This document shows, piece after piece, positions 45,071-56,794 of a DNA stretch of 62,000 nucleotides. This DNA comes from Owenia fusiformis (taxonomy: Eukaryota; Annelida; Polychaeta; Sabellida; Oweniidae): assembly GCA_903813345.2 (NCBI GenBank), contig CAIIXF020000001.1, positions 1 through 62,000 of the forward strand, read 5' to 3'. Below the pieces are notes generated by a model. It did no database searches. It saw nothing but the letters and a program-made list of their open reading frames with translations, and was not told where the DNA came from. Numbering within the stretch: the stretch's first letter is position 1; every line of letters starts with the position of its first letter. The position numbers were made by a program, and so were the translations under genes.

Positions 45071-45169
45071 CTGCATGCCTCCAGATACGACACTGGGAAA
45101 GCGCTTCAAGGTCTTGTCAAGTGCCCTGTTCCTAGGAGCATAGAAAAGAAATGGAATGATGAAGAATCT
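45071..45169 (+). CDS. RERE: RERE/Atrophin-family corepressor, coding exon 8 (ELM2 end)
   Basis: 99 bp between acceptor TGTTTTCCAG and donor GTGAGT, phase 0 on both sides. Reads [33 protein letters not shown]; vertebrate RERE has LHESGYDAGKALQRLVKK then PVPKLIEKCW. The end lies just before the expected SANT domain, whose exon is not in the window. Intron 7 (44874-45070) is only 197 bp, so exons 7 and 8 are probably recognised together. Confidence 0.96.
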
Positions 45170-45238
45170 GTGAGTTTACCTTCATTTTTTATGGGTTTGG
45201 GTTAGGGTTATTTGGGTTAGGGTTATTTCTTGGATATG

Positions 45239-45572
45239 ACTGAATTCAACAATGTTTTTTCTCTTTAACCAATCATTAAAAACATTCTGTAAAAATTTTA
45301 TGTAACGTTGTCTGATTGACAACAATTTAATGCAAAAATTATTTAGAAATATTTTATATAACTGTTTTTGTTAACATTTTTTGTTTTTTTAGTGCAATTG
45401 TTTTTGCTCCTCTCTACCAATTCTTGAGAATGAAATAAAATGTCTTTCCAAACCAAAATAGCATATACAACATGTTTTTAGACCTCTCAATATTAAAGTT
45501 ATACAAAGGAATTTTTGGTTGATTTTAAAAAAGTATTCAAAAAATTAAAACAAAATGCCCCCAAAATAGATA
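45239..45572 (+). repeat. Intron 8 arm of the long inverted repeat around exons 6-8
   Basis: Lies 70 bp after exon 8 and is the roughly 90% reverse complement of 31411-31762 in intron 5. Begins ACTGAATTCAACAATG and ends near CCCCCAAAATAGATA. Confidence 0.9.
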
Positions 45573-45681
45573 GTACCCCGGACAGGTTGTATGATGCAGT
45601 CGCTTTTTTACTCTATATTTGCAATAGAACAACCATTCTTATTGAAATTTTCATATTTTATTCTGGAGACAATTTTCAACA

Positions 45682-46560
45682 TGGAAAATAAATATTTTGT
45701 CAAAATTTCCAATTTTATGATTTTGACGGGCTTTTTTCAAAAACATTACACTGTCAATAAAATGCATGTTTTTGCTTAAACAATTGAACTTTTGACGTCA
45801 TTTCAAAGATTGTCTAGCTATTGGATTTTTGACAGCCTGAAGTCTTTCCAGATGTATTTGATGCCATATTAATTATGGCTGATTATTGTTATTCATTTTA
45901 GTCATATTCAATAGGCCTAATATTATTACAGTGCATTAGGCCAATGAAAAACTTGTCATTCTGGGTCACGTTTTCTTTGAAAACGCACCTTTTTCTCCAC
46001 TGGGTTTTTCCGCCACCGTCACTCAGCATGCGAGCCCGTGGCACGTAAATTGTACCATGCTTTTAAAATGTCAGGTCTCCCTGACAATTTCATGATAAAA
46101 TTTGACACAGCTGTATTAACATCTCTGAAGGATCTAATGCCAAGAATACTTCGAATAGGAGATTCGTAATGTTTTACTTTATTTTGGACAGTATTGAACA
46201 GACCGGGTTGAACTCATGTCTGTGGACAAGAAGATTGACCTCCTCTACCTAGGCTCAATCTAGGGAACGCTTCACAAAACGAGGTCCAGAGCAACAAATT
46301 TTTATTGCCCTAATGCACTGTAATAATTTTGTTATGACTCAAGTGAATAACAATAATCAGCCATTACTAAGAATATGGCAACAGATATATCTGGGAAGAC
46401 TTTAGGCGGCCGGAAATTCCATAGCCAGACAATATTTGAAATGACGTTAAAAGTTCAATTGTTCAAGCAAAAACCTGTATTTTATTGACAGTGTAGTGTT
46501 TTTGAAAAAAGCCCGTCAAAATCATAAAATTGGAAATTTTGATAAAATATTTATTTTCCA
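45682..46560. mobile_element. Foldback element with about 255-bp arms
   Basis: The left arm TGGAAAATAAATATTTTGTC through TTTGACGTCATTT and TGCATTAGGCC (to about 45945) is the imperfect reverse complement of about 46307-46560. The loop of about 360 bp has no similarity to proteins. No clear target duplication. Confidence 0.75.
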
Positions 46561-46577
46561 AAATCAAGATAAACCTT

Positions 46578-48000
46578 TTTATGTCCCCACCACATAGTGT
46601 GGGGCCATATTGTCGGCCTAGGCGCGTCCGACTGTCTGTCCGTCCGTCCGTCTGTCAAATGCTAAAATCCTTGTCTGCAAACTTTAAGAAAAACGGCTTC
46701 ACAGTTGCTTTTAAAACTTTAACATCTTGTTCAGCTCACTTCATTCTAGATCTGATTAGGTTTTGGACCTGTTAGCTCAGTCATGTCAGCCATTTTGAAT
46801 GTTTTAAGAAAAGTCAGCGCGCGATAATACTTTGTGTCATATTGAATGGTGTTTTTCAGTTTTCATACTTTAACTATTTAGTAGCTTTATAAATAATTTC
46901 AGGTGTACTTTGTTGTAAAAGCCTATGTTATTGTTAACAGTAGTTATATGTGATAATTTTGTAAAAAGAAATCAGCAAAAACTCATAATGTCTTTTTTTT
47001 ATTGTCGGCCATTTTGGATTTTTCGGTCCTAAAATCTTGTCTGTGAAGTCTTGTCTGCGGGTTTTCAGGTGAACCGTGTGGTGGATCAATTTCAAATTTT
47101 CAGGGATGATTCTAAGTATAAAAATCTAGATCTCAATAGTTTTTTTTGCATTCTGGGTAAATGTCAAGGCAGCCATTTTGGATTTTCCGTCCTAAAATCT
47201 TGTCTGTAAAGTCTTGTCTACGCGTTTTCAGGTGAACTGTTTGGTAGATCAATTTCAAATTTTCAGGGATGATTCTTAGTATGAAAATCTAGAACTGATT
47301 AGTTTTTTGGCATTCTGGGTAAATGTCAAGGCAGCCATTTTGGATTTTCCGTCCTAAAATCTTGTCTGTAAAGTCTTTCTACGCATTTCCAGGTGAACCA
47401 TTCTGTAGATCAATTTCAAATTTTCAGGGATGATTCTTAGAATAAAAATCTAGATCTGCAGCTGATTAGTTTTTTGGCATTCTGGATAAATGTCAAGGCA
47501 GCCATTTTGGATTTTCTGTCTTAAAATCTTGCCTGTAAAGTCTTGTTAATGTGTTTTTAGGTGAACCGTTTGGTAGATCAATTTCAGATTTTCAGGGATG
47601 ATTCTTAGTTTGAACATCTACATCTGATTAGTTTTTTTGCATTCTGCATAAATGTTAAGGCAGCCATTTTGGATTTTCTGTCCTAAAATCTTGTCTGTAA
47701 AGTCTTGTCTACCCGTTTTCAGGTGAACCGTTCGCTAGATCAATTTCATGTTTTCAGGGATGATTCTTAGTATGAAAATCTAGATACAGATTAGTTTTTT
47801 GACATTCTGGGTAAATGTCAAGGCAGCCATTTTGGATTTTCCATCTTGAAATTTTGTCTGTAAAGTCTTGTATACATGTTTTCTGGTTAATTGTGTGACG
47901 GATCATTTCCATTTTGGATTTCCGTTCTCAAATTGTGTTGGAAAAGTCTTGTCTACTCATTTACAGGATAACCATTTGACAGGATCACCCATTGGTGGGG
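46578..48000 (+). repeat. Repeat family P, second locus
   Basis: Starts with the same TTATGTCCCCACCACATAGT hairpin and TCCGTCCGTCCG run as 22601, then about six units of about 160 bp (GGTGAACCGT, TTTTCAGGGATGATTCTTAG, AAGGCAGCCATTTTGGATTT). From 47057 onward it is also part of duplicated segment A. Confidence 0.85.
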
Positions 48001-48230
48001 ACATTTTGTACACATTTGTGTTCTTGTATTTCATTAACAAGATACTTTTTTAAAATCAACCAAAATTTCCTTTGTACAATTACAATATTGAGAGACCTAA
48101 ACATGTTGTGTATATGTCATTTTGTTCCAATGAGGTTCGGAAAGATTCATTTCACTCTGGAAACATGATACCAAGAACAAAACAAGTGTTTGATATGTTT
48201 TCTAAAACAATATAGATGAAAGTATATATA

Positions 48231-48590
48231 GAGATTATCCTATATGAGGTTCAGGATATTGGGATTATCCCGAGGCCAATATAATATATCTGCACGAGGG
48301 CCGTAGGTCCTGAGGGATATGTTCAAATATTTGAATATTAACGGGGCATACTGCTCCTTCCCTTCTTAAAAGCATCAAACAGATCGCGATTGTCTGCGTT
48401 TTTCTCCATTGTCGTTTACAATATGCGAACGTTACAACAACGAACCAATACGGGAACAGCGATTATGACGTAGCAGGCAGATATACTATATCTGCCCGCT
48501 CGGAGTGGGATGTAAAGCTATATCTGCCCGCTGATGAAAATATAAGGTTTTACAAACCGGCTTTATGTAACACGTCCAAGTATGGGATAA
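48231..48590. mobile_element. Hairpin element E2 inserted in a repeat
   Basis: It interrupts a TA-rich point of the 48028-48740 repeat. The uninterrupted version at 30870-30895 in intron 5 (inverted) serves as an empty site. The ends are GAGATTATCCTATATG and AAGTATGGGATAA, i.e. TTATCCYA-type short TIRs. It contains ATATCTGCCCGCTCGGAG near 48498 and again the inverse arm TATATCTGCCCGC. Non-coding, related to E1 and E3. Confidence 0.75.
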
Positions 48591-48603
48591 ATATATATAT
48601 ATT

Positions 48604-48933
48604 TCAAATTATATTGTTACCATTCAAAAGATGACCATTACATTGACAATGTGTTAAATATTTAGATTTTTTTAATGACTGGTTTAAGAGAAACGTGTGT
48701 TTAAAAAGTTCTCCATATCGATACCACTCCTTTACCAATTTCTTTGACTTAGCATTGAACTCATAATATTGTGAGCAACTAGGTTTTGAAATTTTGTCAT
48801 TTTGCGAATCAATTGAAATGCTTGAAGCGATAAAACAAGCGCAATCAGTGAAACTGTAATTTGTTTCTCCAATACATATCGATTGGTATAGTAAGTTTAA
48901 ATACCTTGGTGAAAAGCTTGAAACTAGAAGCAT
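48604..48933 (-). pseudogene. Unrecognised repeat-borne frame (WYRYGELF family)
   Basis: A 109-codon minus-strand frame containing KEWYRYGELFKHTFLLNQSL. A near-identical 86-codon frame occurs at 53726-53986 in copy B, and the same phrase is on the + strand at 30740-30800, where it is broken by stops. It belongs to a dispersed repeat; no known protein family is recognised and it may be non-coding. Confidence 0.35.
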
Positions 48934-49194
48934 TTGTGTTCTCTTTTTTTAATATGTTTCGCTGTATCTCCCAAAATTGGTCATGCCATTGAAATGCTTG
49001 AAATGGTGAAACAAGAGAAAGCAATTGTATCTATTGAAACGCTTGAAATGTCACCACCTAGTTGCTAACAATATTATTAGTTCAATTTTAAGTCAGATTT
49101 GAATTTCTGAGAACTAATTCATGATTTTGGAAAAAATGGTCAATTTGAAGCAAGTTGAGAAAATACCTTTTTGGCCCTGAGAAGGTCTATGAAG

Positions 49195-49600
49195 GTGGAA
49201 TCTATTTTGACTTTGAGAATGTCAGTGAAGGTCAAATCTATAGTATACTTTTGAGAATGTCATTAAAGGTCAAATCTATAGTATACTTTTGAGAATGTCA
49301 TTGAAGGTCAAATCTATAGTATACTTTTGAGAATGTCATTAAAGGTCAAATCTATAGTATACTTTTGAGAATGTCATTAAAGGTCAAATCTATAGTATAC
49401 TTTTGAGAATGTCATTAAAGGTCAAATCTATAGTATACTTTTGAGAATGTCATTGAAGGTCAAATCTATAGTATACTTTTGAGAATGTCATTGAAGGTCA
49501 AATCTATAGTATACTTTTGAGAATGTCATTAAAGGTCAAATCTATAGTATACTTTTGAGAATGTCATTGAAGGTCAAATCTATAGTATACTTTTGAGAAC
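49195..49600 (+). repeat. 38-bp minisatellite, about 10 units
   Basis: Unit GAGAATGTCATTAAAGGTCA plus AATCTATAGTATACTTTT, almost identical between units apart from TTAAA/TTGAA. The matching place in copy B (about 54240-54307) has only two units, so expansion or contraction followed the segment duplication. Confidence 0.95.
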
Positions 49601-49977
49601 TTCTAGATGATTGATTATATTCATGGTCTGTAATCAAGTTACAGCCCTAATACAGAATCATCTAAGCTCATCAAGAATTGACAATTTTATACAAGTACTC
49701 ACACAAGTACCCATATGTATTGTTTGAGTTATTTTTATAATACATGTAGTTCTTATGAAGTGTTGTTTGGTTTGTCCTACATGCTGACAATACTTGATTT
49801 GAAATTACCTTGTAGTTATAAATTCAACATTTGAGATCAGATCAAAGACACAAACCACATGAGAATTCACAGGGCAACATGTATTGAAACTAACTTCTTT
49901 TTGAACACTTACATATGCATACTTCAATAAGCAGTTTTACTAGGTCTGTGTCACCTGGTGACGGGTTTTACTGTACT

Positions 49978-51574
49978 CAATCATATGAAATGTGATTTTG
50001 AAAAAAGTTTATCTCAAGGGGAAAATATTACCTAAATAATATAGAAACATAAAACGTTAAATAACTTCAATCTGAAGAGCTACACTGAAGCTATTTCTAT
50101 TCAAGTTTAGACAAACCTTCAACACTCTCTTGTATGTTATCTGTACAGAGGAAGCCACTTTGTCGTGAAACAGCTTTCATCTTTGTACCTCACCGAGGCT
50201 GTCTAAGCTAGAATTTCATCTTCTAAATTCCCCAGCAATCATAAAATCCACATAAAAACCAATAGCTTCTAATAAAAGTCTAATAATATAACACAACCTT
50301 GGAATACAATTTAATTTACTTTTCTTGTAAATGAGATAATAAATATATTTACAGCTTTATTCAGTATGATTATTGATATTGCTCTGGGTAAACCCCTTTT
50401 AGTGGTTTTTGTTCAACACATCTGATGTCTGTTGTGATTAATACCAGCTAATGTTCAAGATGAAAAAATAATTTATCTATGCTTGATTTTCAAAAGTTTT
50501 GTCACTTTCTTGGATGTATGTTTTTCTCAGCATGATTCTTTTGAACTGGGATTCTGTGTATAGATCCCCTTGCAAATGTGAACCCATTGTACTCTTGTTT
50601 AGCAATTATTGTTGCGATTATTCTATCTTAAATATAGCGCACAGTTGCTGTATTCAATGAACTGTTTTTTGATGTTCAATATCATCCCAAGCTCATTGGA
50701 TGTAATCATTTCATATTTACAAAGTGGATGCAATCCATTCATATTAACTTAGTGGATGTAATCCATTCATATTAACAAAGTGAATACTGTATTGTACTTT
50801 TGTACTTGACCCCAAGGGGTGTGAATGTACTTAAAGAATAAATAAATATATCAGTTGTCCAGCTAGTAAAATCAGTGCCGTAGCCAGGATTTGACAGGAG
50901 GGGGCAACATTTTTTTGAAGCCACCTAACGGTGAATTTGATGAAAACGTTTTCAAATTTGCTTAATCTCTGCATAATTTGATTAAATGTTGGCAAGTTTG
51001 CTTAAACTTTGCCAAATTTGCTTAAATTTTGCCAAATTTGCTTAATTTTGGTCTATTTTACTAATTTTTGCCAGTTTGCTGGAATTTAAATTTTTACCTT
51101 TGCCTTAAACAATTGCAAGAGCAAAATCATAAGACAAGTGAAATATTCCAATTTTTGACCAATTTCGTTCATTTGGAACTTTTTTCAACAAAGGCCTGTT
51201 AAAATCCCTTTAAATTTTATGTTTTTACCACTTTCTGGATAGGTCAGAAAAATAAATCCAAAATAAATAGCTCAAGGACTTTATCAGACATAGACTCCCC
51301 CAATTTAATTCAAGCATAGGTCTTGTAATTCATTTAGTATTTTCCATTACTTGCACGATGTGCTCTTCAAAATAAATATAAATAGAAGGCAAAAAATTTG
51401 GCAAAAGCGTGAGTTCCAATGAAAGAAAACAATTTTGAAAGTGACTCCTGACCAAAAATAGAGTTTTTTAGCATTCAGAACGTTGGTGCATCACATGCAT
51501 TGCATCACTGAACTTTCACATGTTCAAAATTCTCTGATTTATGTCATGAATTAGGGACCATTTTGACGTTTGAT
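49978..51574 (+). other. Intron 8 stretch, no gene recognised
   Basis: 49978-50700 is shared with copy B at about 56083-56790. Near 50870 the phrase GCCGTAGCCAGGATTTGACAG plus a GGAGGGGGCAAC run looks like the edge of a dispersed retroelement. At 50990-51075 there are five copies of TTTGCCAAATTTGCTTAAA-like sequence in tandem. No coding similarity; in particular no SANT exon. Confidence 0.45.
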
Positions 51575-51919
51575 TACAAAACCACAAAGGTACATATTTG
51601 TAATATACAGGGTGGGCAGTGTAATAACAAAACCACAAAGGTACATATTTGTAATATACAGGGTGGTTAGTGAAATGATTGATAACAAAACCACAAAGGT
51701 ACATATTTGTAATATACAGGGTGGGCAGTGATATGATTGATAACAAAACCACAAAGGTACACATTTGTTTGTAATACTCAGGGTGGGCAGTGATATGTGT
51801 GATAACAAAACCACAAAGGTACATATTTGTTTCTAATATACAGGGTATTCAGTGATATGTGTGATAACAAAACCACAAAGGTACACATTTTTTGTAATAT
51901 TCAGGGTGGGCAGTGATAT
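51575..51919 (+). repeat. 51-62-bp minisatellite, 6 units
   Basis: Unit GATAACAAAACCACAAAGGT plus ACATATTTGTAATATACAGG plus GTGGGCAGTGATAT. Unit lengths differ by small insertions (GTTT). The duplicated segment B starts exactly at the last unit's end, so this array marks the breakpoint. Confidence 0.93.
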
Positions 51920-53168
51920 GCGGGTTTTCAGGTGAACCGTTTGGTGGATCAATTTCAAATTTTCAGGGATGATTCTAAGTATAAAAATCTAGATCTCATT
52001 AGTTTTTTGGCATTCTGGGTAAATGTCAAGGCAGCCATTTTGGATTTTCCGTCCTAAAATCTTGTCTGTAAAGTCTTGTCTACGCGTTTTCAGGTGAACT
52101 GTTTGGTAGATCAATTTCAAATTTTCAGGGATGATTCTTAGTATGAAAATCTAGAACTGATTAGTTTTTTGGCATTCTGGGTAAATGTCAAGGCAGCCAT
52201 TTTGGATTTTCCGTCCTAAAATCTTGTCTGTAAAGTCTTGTCTACGCATTTCCAGGTGAACCATTCGTGTAGATCAATTTCAAATTTTCAGGGATGATTC
52301 TTAGAATAAAAATCTAGATCTGATTAGTTTTTTGGCATTCTGGATAAATGTCAAGGCAGCCATTTTGGATTTTCTGTCTTAAAATCTTGCCTGTAAAGTC
52401 TTGTTTATGTGTTTTTAGGTGAACCGTTTGGTAGATCAATTTCAGATTTTCAGGGATGATTCTTAGTTTGAACATCTACATCTGATTAGTTTTTTTGCAT
52501 TCTGCATAAATGTTAAGGCAGCCATTTTGGATTTTCTGTCCTAAAATCTTGTCTGTAAAGTCTTGTCTACCCGTTTTCAGGTGAACCGTTCGCTAGATCA
52601 ATTTCATGTTTTCAGGGATGATTCTTAGTATAAAAATCTAGATACAGATTAGTTTTTCGACATTCTGGGTAAATGTCAAGGCAGCCATTTTGGATTTTCC
52701 ATCTTGAAATTTTGTCTGTGAAGTCTTGTATACATGTTTTCTGGTTAATTGTGTGACGGATCAATTTCAAATTTTCAGGGATGGTTCTTAGTATTAAAAT
52801 CTAGAACTGACTAAATTTTTGGCATTCTGGGTAAATTTTAAGGTGGCCATTTTGGATTTCCGTTCTCAAATTGTGTTGGAAAAGTCTTGTCTACTCATTT
52901 ACAGGATAACCATTTGACAGGATCACCCATTGGTGGGGACATTTTGTACACATTTGTGTTCTTGTATTTCATTAACAAGATACTTTTTTAAAATCAACCA
53001 AAATTTCCTTTGTACAATTACAATATTGAGAGACCTAAACATGTTGTGTTTATGTCATTTTGTTCAATGAGGTTCGGAAAGATTCATTTCACTCTGGAAA
53101 CATGATACCAAGAACAAAACAAGTGTTTGATATGTTTTCTAAAACAATATAGATGAAAGTATATATAG

Positions 53169-53680
53169 AGATTATCCTATATGAGGTTCAGGATATTTGG
53201 ATTATCCCGAGGCCAATATAATATATCTGCACGAGGGCCGTAGGTCCTGAGGGTAGATATATTATATTGGCCAAGGGATAATCCCCATATCCTGAACCGA
53301 CTATAGGATGATCTGTTTATCCCATACCAATCACATTGTCCAATTGGCCACAGTTCAGAGACTTTGTAACCAACCTTGGAATTATTTTAAAATATTCATG
53401 TCCAGTTTTGTATTCTTATCCGTAGTTGGATTTTCCTGTTCAAATATTTGAATATTAACGGGGCATACCGCTTCTTCCCTTCTTAAAAGCATCAAACAGA
53501 TCGCGATTGTCTGCGTTTTTCTCCATTGTCGTTTACAATATGCGAACGTTACAACAACGAACCAATAGGGGAACAGCGATTATGACGTAGTGGGCAGATA
53601 TACTATATCTGCCCGCTCGGAGCGGGACGTAAAGCTATATCTGCCCGCTGATGAAAATATAAGGTTTTACAAACCGGCTT
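53169..53680. mobile_element. Hairpin element E3 with an approximately 120-bp palindrome
   Basis: ATCCTATATGAGGTTCAGGA and GGATTATCCCGAGGCCAATA at the left (from 53174) pair with TATTGGCCAAGGGATAATCC and TCCTGAACCGACTATAGGAT (to about 53310) around the GC tip CGAGGGCCGTAGGTCCTGAGG. The right part includes CCCGCTCGGAGCGGG. Near 53395-53450 a single unexpanded ancestor of the E1 minisatellite is visible (CATGTCCAGTTTTGTATTC, GTTGGATTTTCCTG). The right end is lost by a deletion. Confidence 0.75.
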
Positions 53681-54308
53681 TATGTACCCATTACATTGAC
53701 AATGTGTTAAATTTTTAGATTTTTTTTATGACTGGTTTAAGAGAAACGTGTGTTCAAAAAGTTCTCTATATCGATACCACTCCTTTACCAATTTCTTTGA
53801 CTTAACATTGAACTCATAATATTGTGAGCAACTAGGTTTTGAAATTTTGTCATTTTGCGAATCAATTGAAATGCTTGAAGCGATAAAACAAGCGCAATCA
53901 GTGAAACTGTAATTTGTTTCTCCAATACATATCGATTGGTATAGTAAGTTTAAATACCTTGGTGGAAAGCTTGAAACTAGAAGCATTTGTGTTCTCTTTT
54001 TTTTTAATATGTTTCGCTATATCTCCCAAAATTGGTCATGCCATTGAAATGCTTGAAATGGTGAAACAAGAGAAAGCGAAGGTGTATCTATTGAAACGCT
54101 TGAAATGTCACCACCTAGTTGCTAACAATATTATTAGTTCAATCTTAAGTCAGATTTGAATTTCTGAGAACTTGTACATGATTTTGGAAAAATCAATATG
54201 AAGCAATTTGAGAAAATACCTTTTTGGCCCTGAGAAGGTCAGTGAAGGTCAAATCTATAGTATACTTTTGAGAATGTCATTAAAGGTCAAATCTATAGTA
54301 TACTTTTT

Positions 54309-56075
54309 TACCTCGATAGCGCATGCGCGAATTTTTTCGCTTTCAATCAGGTCGCTTTTGAGTATATCGACTGCTTAGTGAAAAGGTTAATACGTTTGGT
54401 GCTCGGAGTGAGTCAATATTGCTATTCGCTGAACTTCAGTGGTGCAATAGTGAAGTCCATGTTCCAAGTTATATGATAGTTGAAGAAATAATGTAAAAAT
54501 ATCGTTTTAAATTTTAAAATATTTGATATGTCATAGTACACGGTACACAGCTGCAAAAGTTGATCAATACAGGGTACAAGGAATGTAAATTGTTCAATAG
54601 TACAGGGAGCGAGAAAGTAAGCTGATTATACAGACATACTATGTCCCGATCTCATGTATATTTACGTTGCAAACAGTGAAAATAATACTAAAAAGGCTAT
54701 GATCTTCATATAAAAAACTACTCATCTATCGATAATGTATAATACCAATATCATACTATACTGTTGATTTTATACTGGTACCCGATTTTTTGTAACATTT
54801 TTACATTGTACATCCTTAGATTAATTGTTAATACCATTTTTATATACCTACATGTAACATAATATAAGTGTTTTCTTTTATATGTAGTCTAGTTGTCATT
54901 TTAATGATTTCTGTTAAACCGCAACATATACCCACTAGGGTGTCTAGCGGCTTGTTTTTATAGTGTATATTATATAAGAATTATGAAATAAATAATTGAA
55001 TTGAATTGAAGGCCGCCTGTTGATGCTTTGAGGTGTCATCAATTGTTATTTAATCCAAATAAAGTAAACATTATTTAGTAGATTTAGACACGGGCTTTCA
55101 GGTCGCAAATGCATTTTAGTCATTAAATTAACAAGAACGCTAGATTATACGTGTTACTAGGGTATCAAATTGAAATAAAATAACGAAATTAAATATAAAC
55201 ACGTAAGTGATAAATGACTATTGGTTATCAGGATTAATGACTATCCGCTATTCAGAATAATTAAAATTGCGTGAACTACATGTAAAGAATCTTTCTATAT
55301 AACCCCTTGAATCATTTGATCATTTAAAATAGTTTGTTCAAAATACCATCATGCCACGACATTTTGTTCTTCACGATTTGCTGTAGAGGTGATATGACGT
55401 CGTATTTCTCTATTATTGTAAAAAAAACTAATACCAGATCGATGTAGTCTTATATGACGTGTTGAATGTCAGATGTTTTTGGATGGTATCTGCTCCAGTG
55501 ATTTTGCATTTAATCATGAAACGCTAATCACAAGACACCTCGAAACAAACATTATCCTCCTTGTGACAGGAGGAAAAATGTTTCACAATATGTTATGCCT
55601 TACGGCAAAGTAAAGATACATTTCTGGGACGACTATTTTGCATCTTAAGATTTTAGAAAAACAATCAATTCACAAAAGTACAGTTGAATAACATACTGGA
55701 AAACGTAACCACATATAACACGATGACAAGCAGTTTAAATAACAGTTTACTGGGGTTTTGTTACATATCAATGTAACATTTTCGAAGGGAAACTTACATG
55801 CTCCCTGTACGTTGACAGATTTACTGAAATGTATCGTGTATTGCATTAAGTTTTGCTTCACTGCGCCCACTATTATCTATCTTTGCCTATAGTGTTTTTT
55901 TGCCAACAATATTCTACAAACTGCTTGATGAATCAATTCTATGTCTGGTAGAACACTAAAAATAAATGTAAAATGTATTTTACGTTCAGAAATATGGAAT
56001 TAAACCCACGTCCTCCATTTGCAACTTAGCTGTACCCTGTTTCCCTTTTAAACGTGGTCACGTGGTAGGGTAGTG
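54309..56075 (+). other. 1.77-kb block present only in copy B
   Basis: Replaces 378 bp of copy A. The first 0.7 kb ends near 55010 with AAATAAATAATTGAATTGAA plus TTGAA, a short-repeat tail typical of a LINE 3' end, so a 5'-truncated LINE may occupy about 54310-55011. The rest shows no gene. Confidence 0.45.
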
Positions 56076-56794
56076 TGATCATATGAAATGTGATTTTGAA
56101 AAAAGTTTATCTCAAGGTGAGTTGAACACCTAAATAATATAGAAACATAAAACGTTAAATAACTTCAATCTGAAGTGCTACACTGAAGCTATTTCTATTC
56201 AAGTTTAGACAAACCTTCAACACTCTCTTGTATGTTATCTGTACAGAGGAAGCCACTTTGTCGTGAAACAGCTTTCATCTTTGTACCTCACCGAGGCTGT
56301 CTCAGCTAGAATTTCATCTTCTAAATTCACCAGCAATCATAAAATCCACATAAAAACCAATAGCTTCTAATAAAAGTCTAATAATATAACAAAACCTTGG
56401 AATACAATTTAATTTACTTTTCTTGTAAATGAGATAATAAATATATTTACAGCTTTATTCAGTATGATTATTGATATTGCTCTGGGTAAACCCCTTTTAG
56501 TGGTTTTTGTTCAACACATCTGATGTCTGTTGTGATTAATACCAGCTAATGTTCAAGATGGAGAAATAATTTATCTATGCTTGATTTTCAAAAGTTTTGT
56601 CACTTTCTTGGATGTATGTTTTTCTCAGCATGATTCTTTTGAACTGGGATTCTGTGTATAGATCCCCTTGCAAATGTGAACCCATTGTGCTCTTGTTTAG
56701 CAATTATTGTTGCGATTATTCTATCTTAAATATAGCGCACAGTTGCTGTATTCAATGAACTGTTTTTTGATGTTCAATATCATCCCAAGCTCAT

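Larger units (their letters stand above)
47057..50894 (+). repeat. Duplicated segment, copy A
   Basis: Collinear with copy B (51920-61762): family P units, the 48028-48740 repeat with hairpin element E2, the WYRYGEL frame, the 38-bp array, a unique-looking 0.75-kb block (49978-50700), a few 28-bp units, then the LINE 3' end (TTGACCCCAAGGGGTGTGAA, GTGCCGTAGCCAGG). Compared with B it lacks about 90 bp near 47895, half of the E3 palindrome, the 1.77-kb insert and most of the 28-bp array and LINE. Confidence 0.85.
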
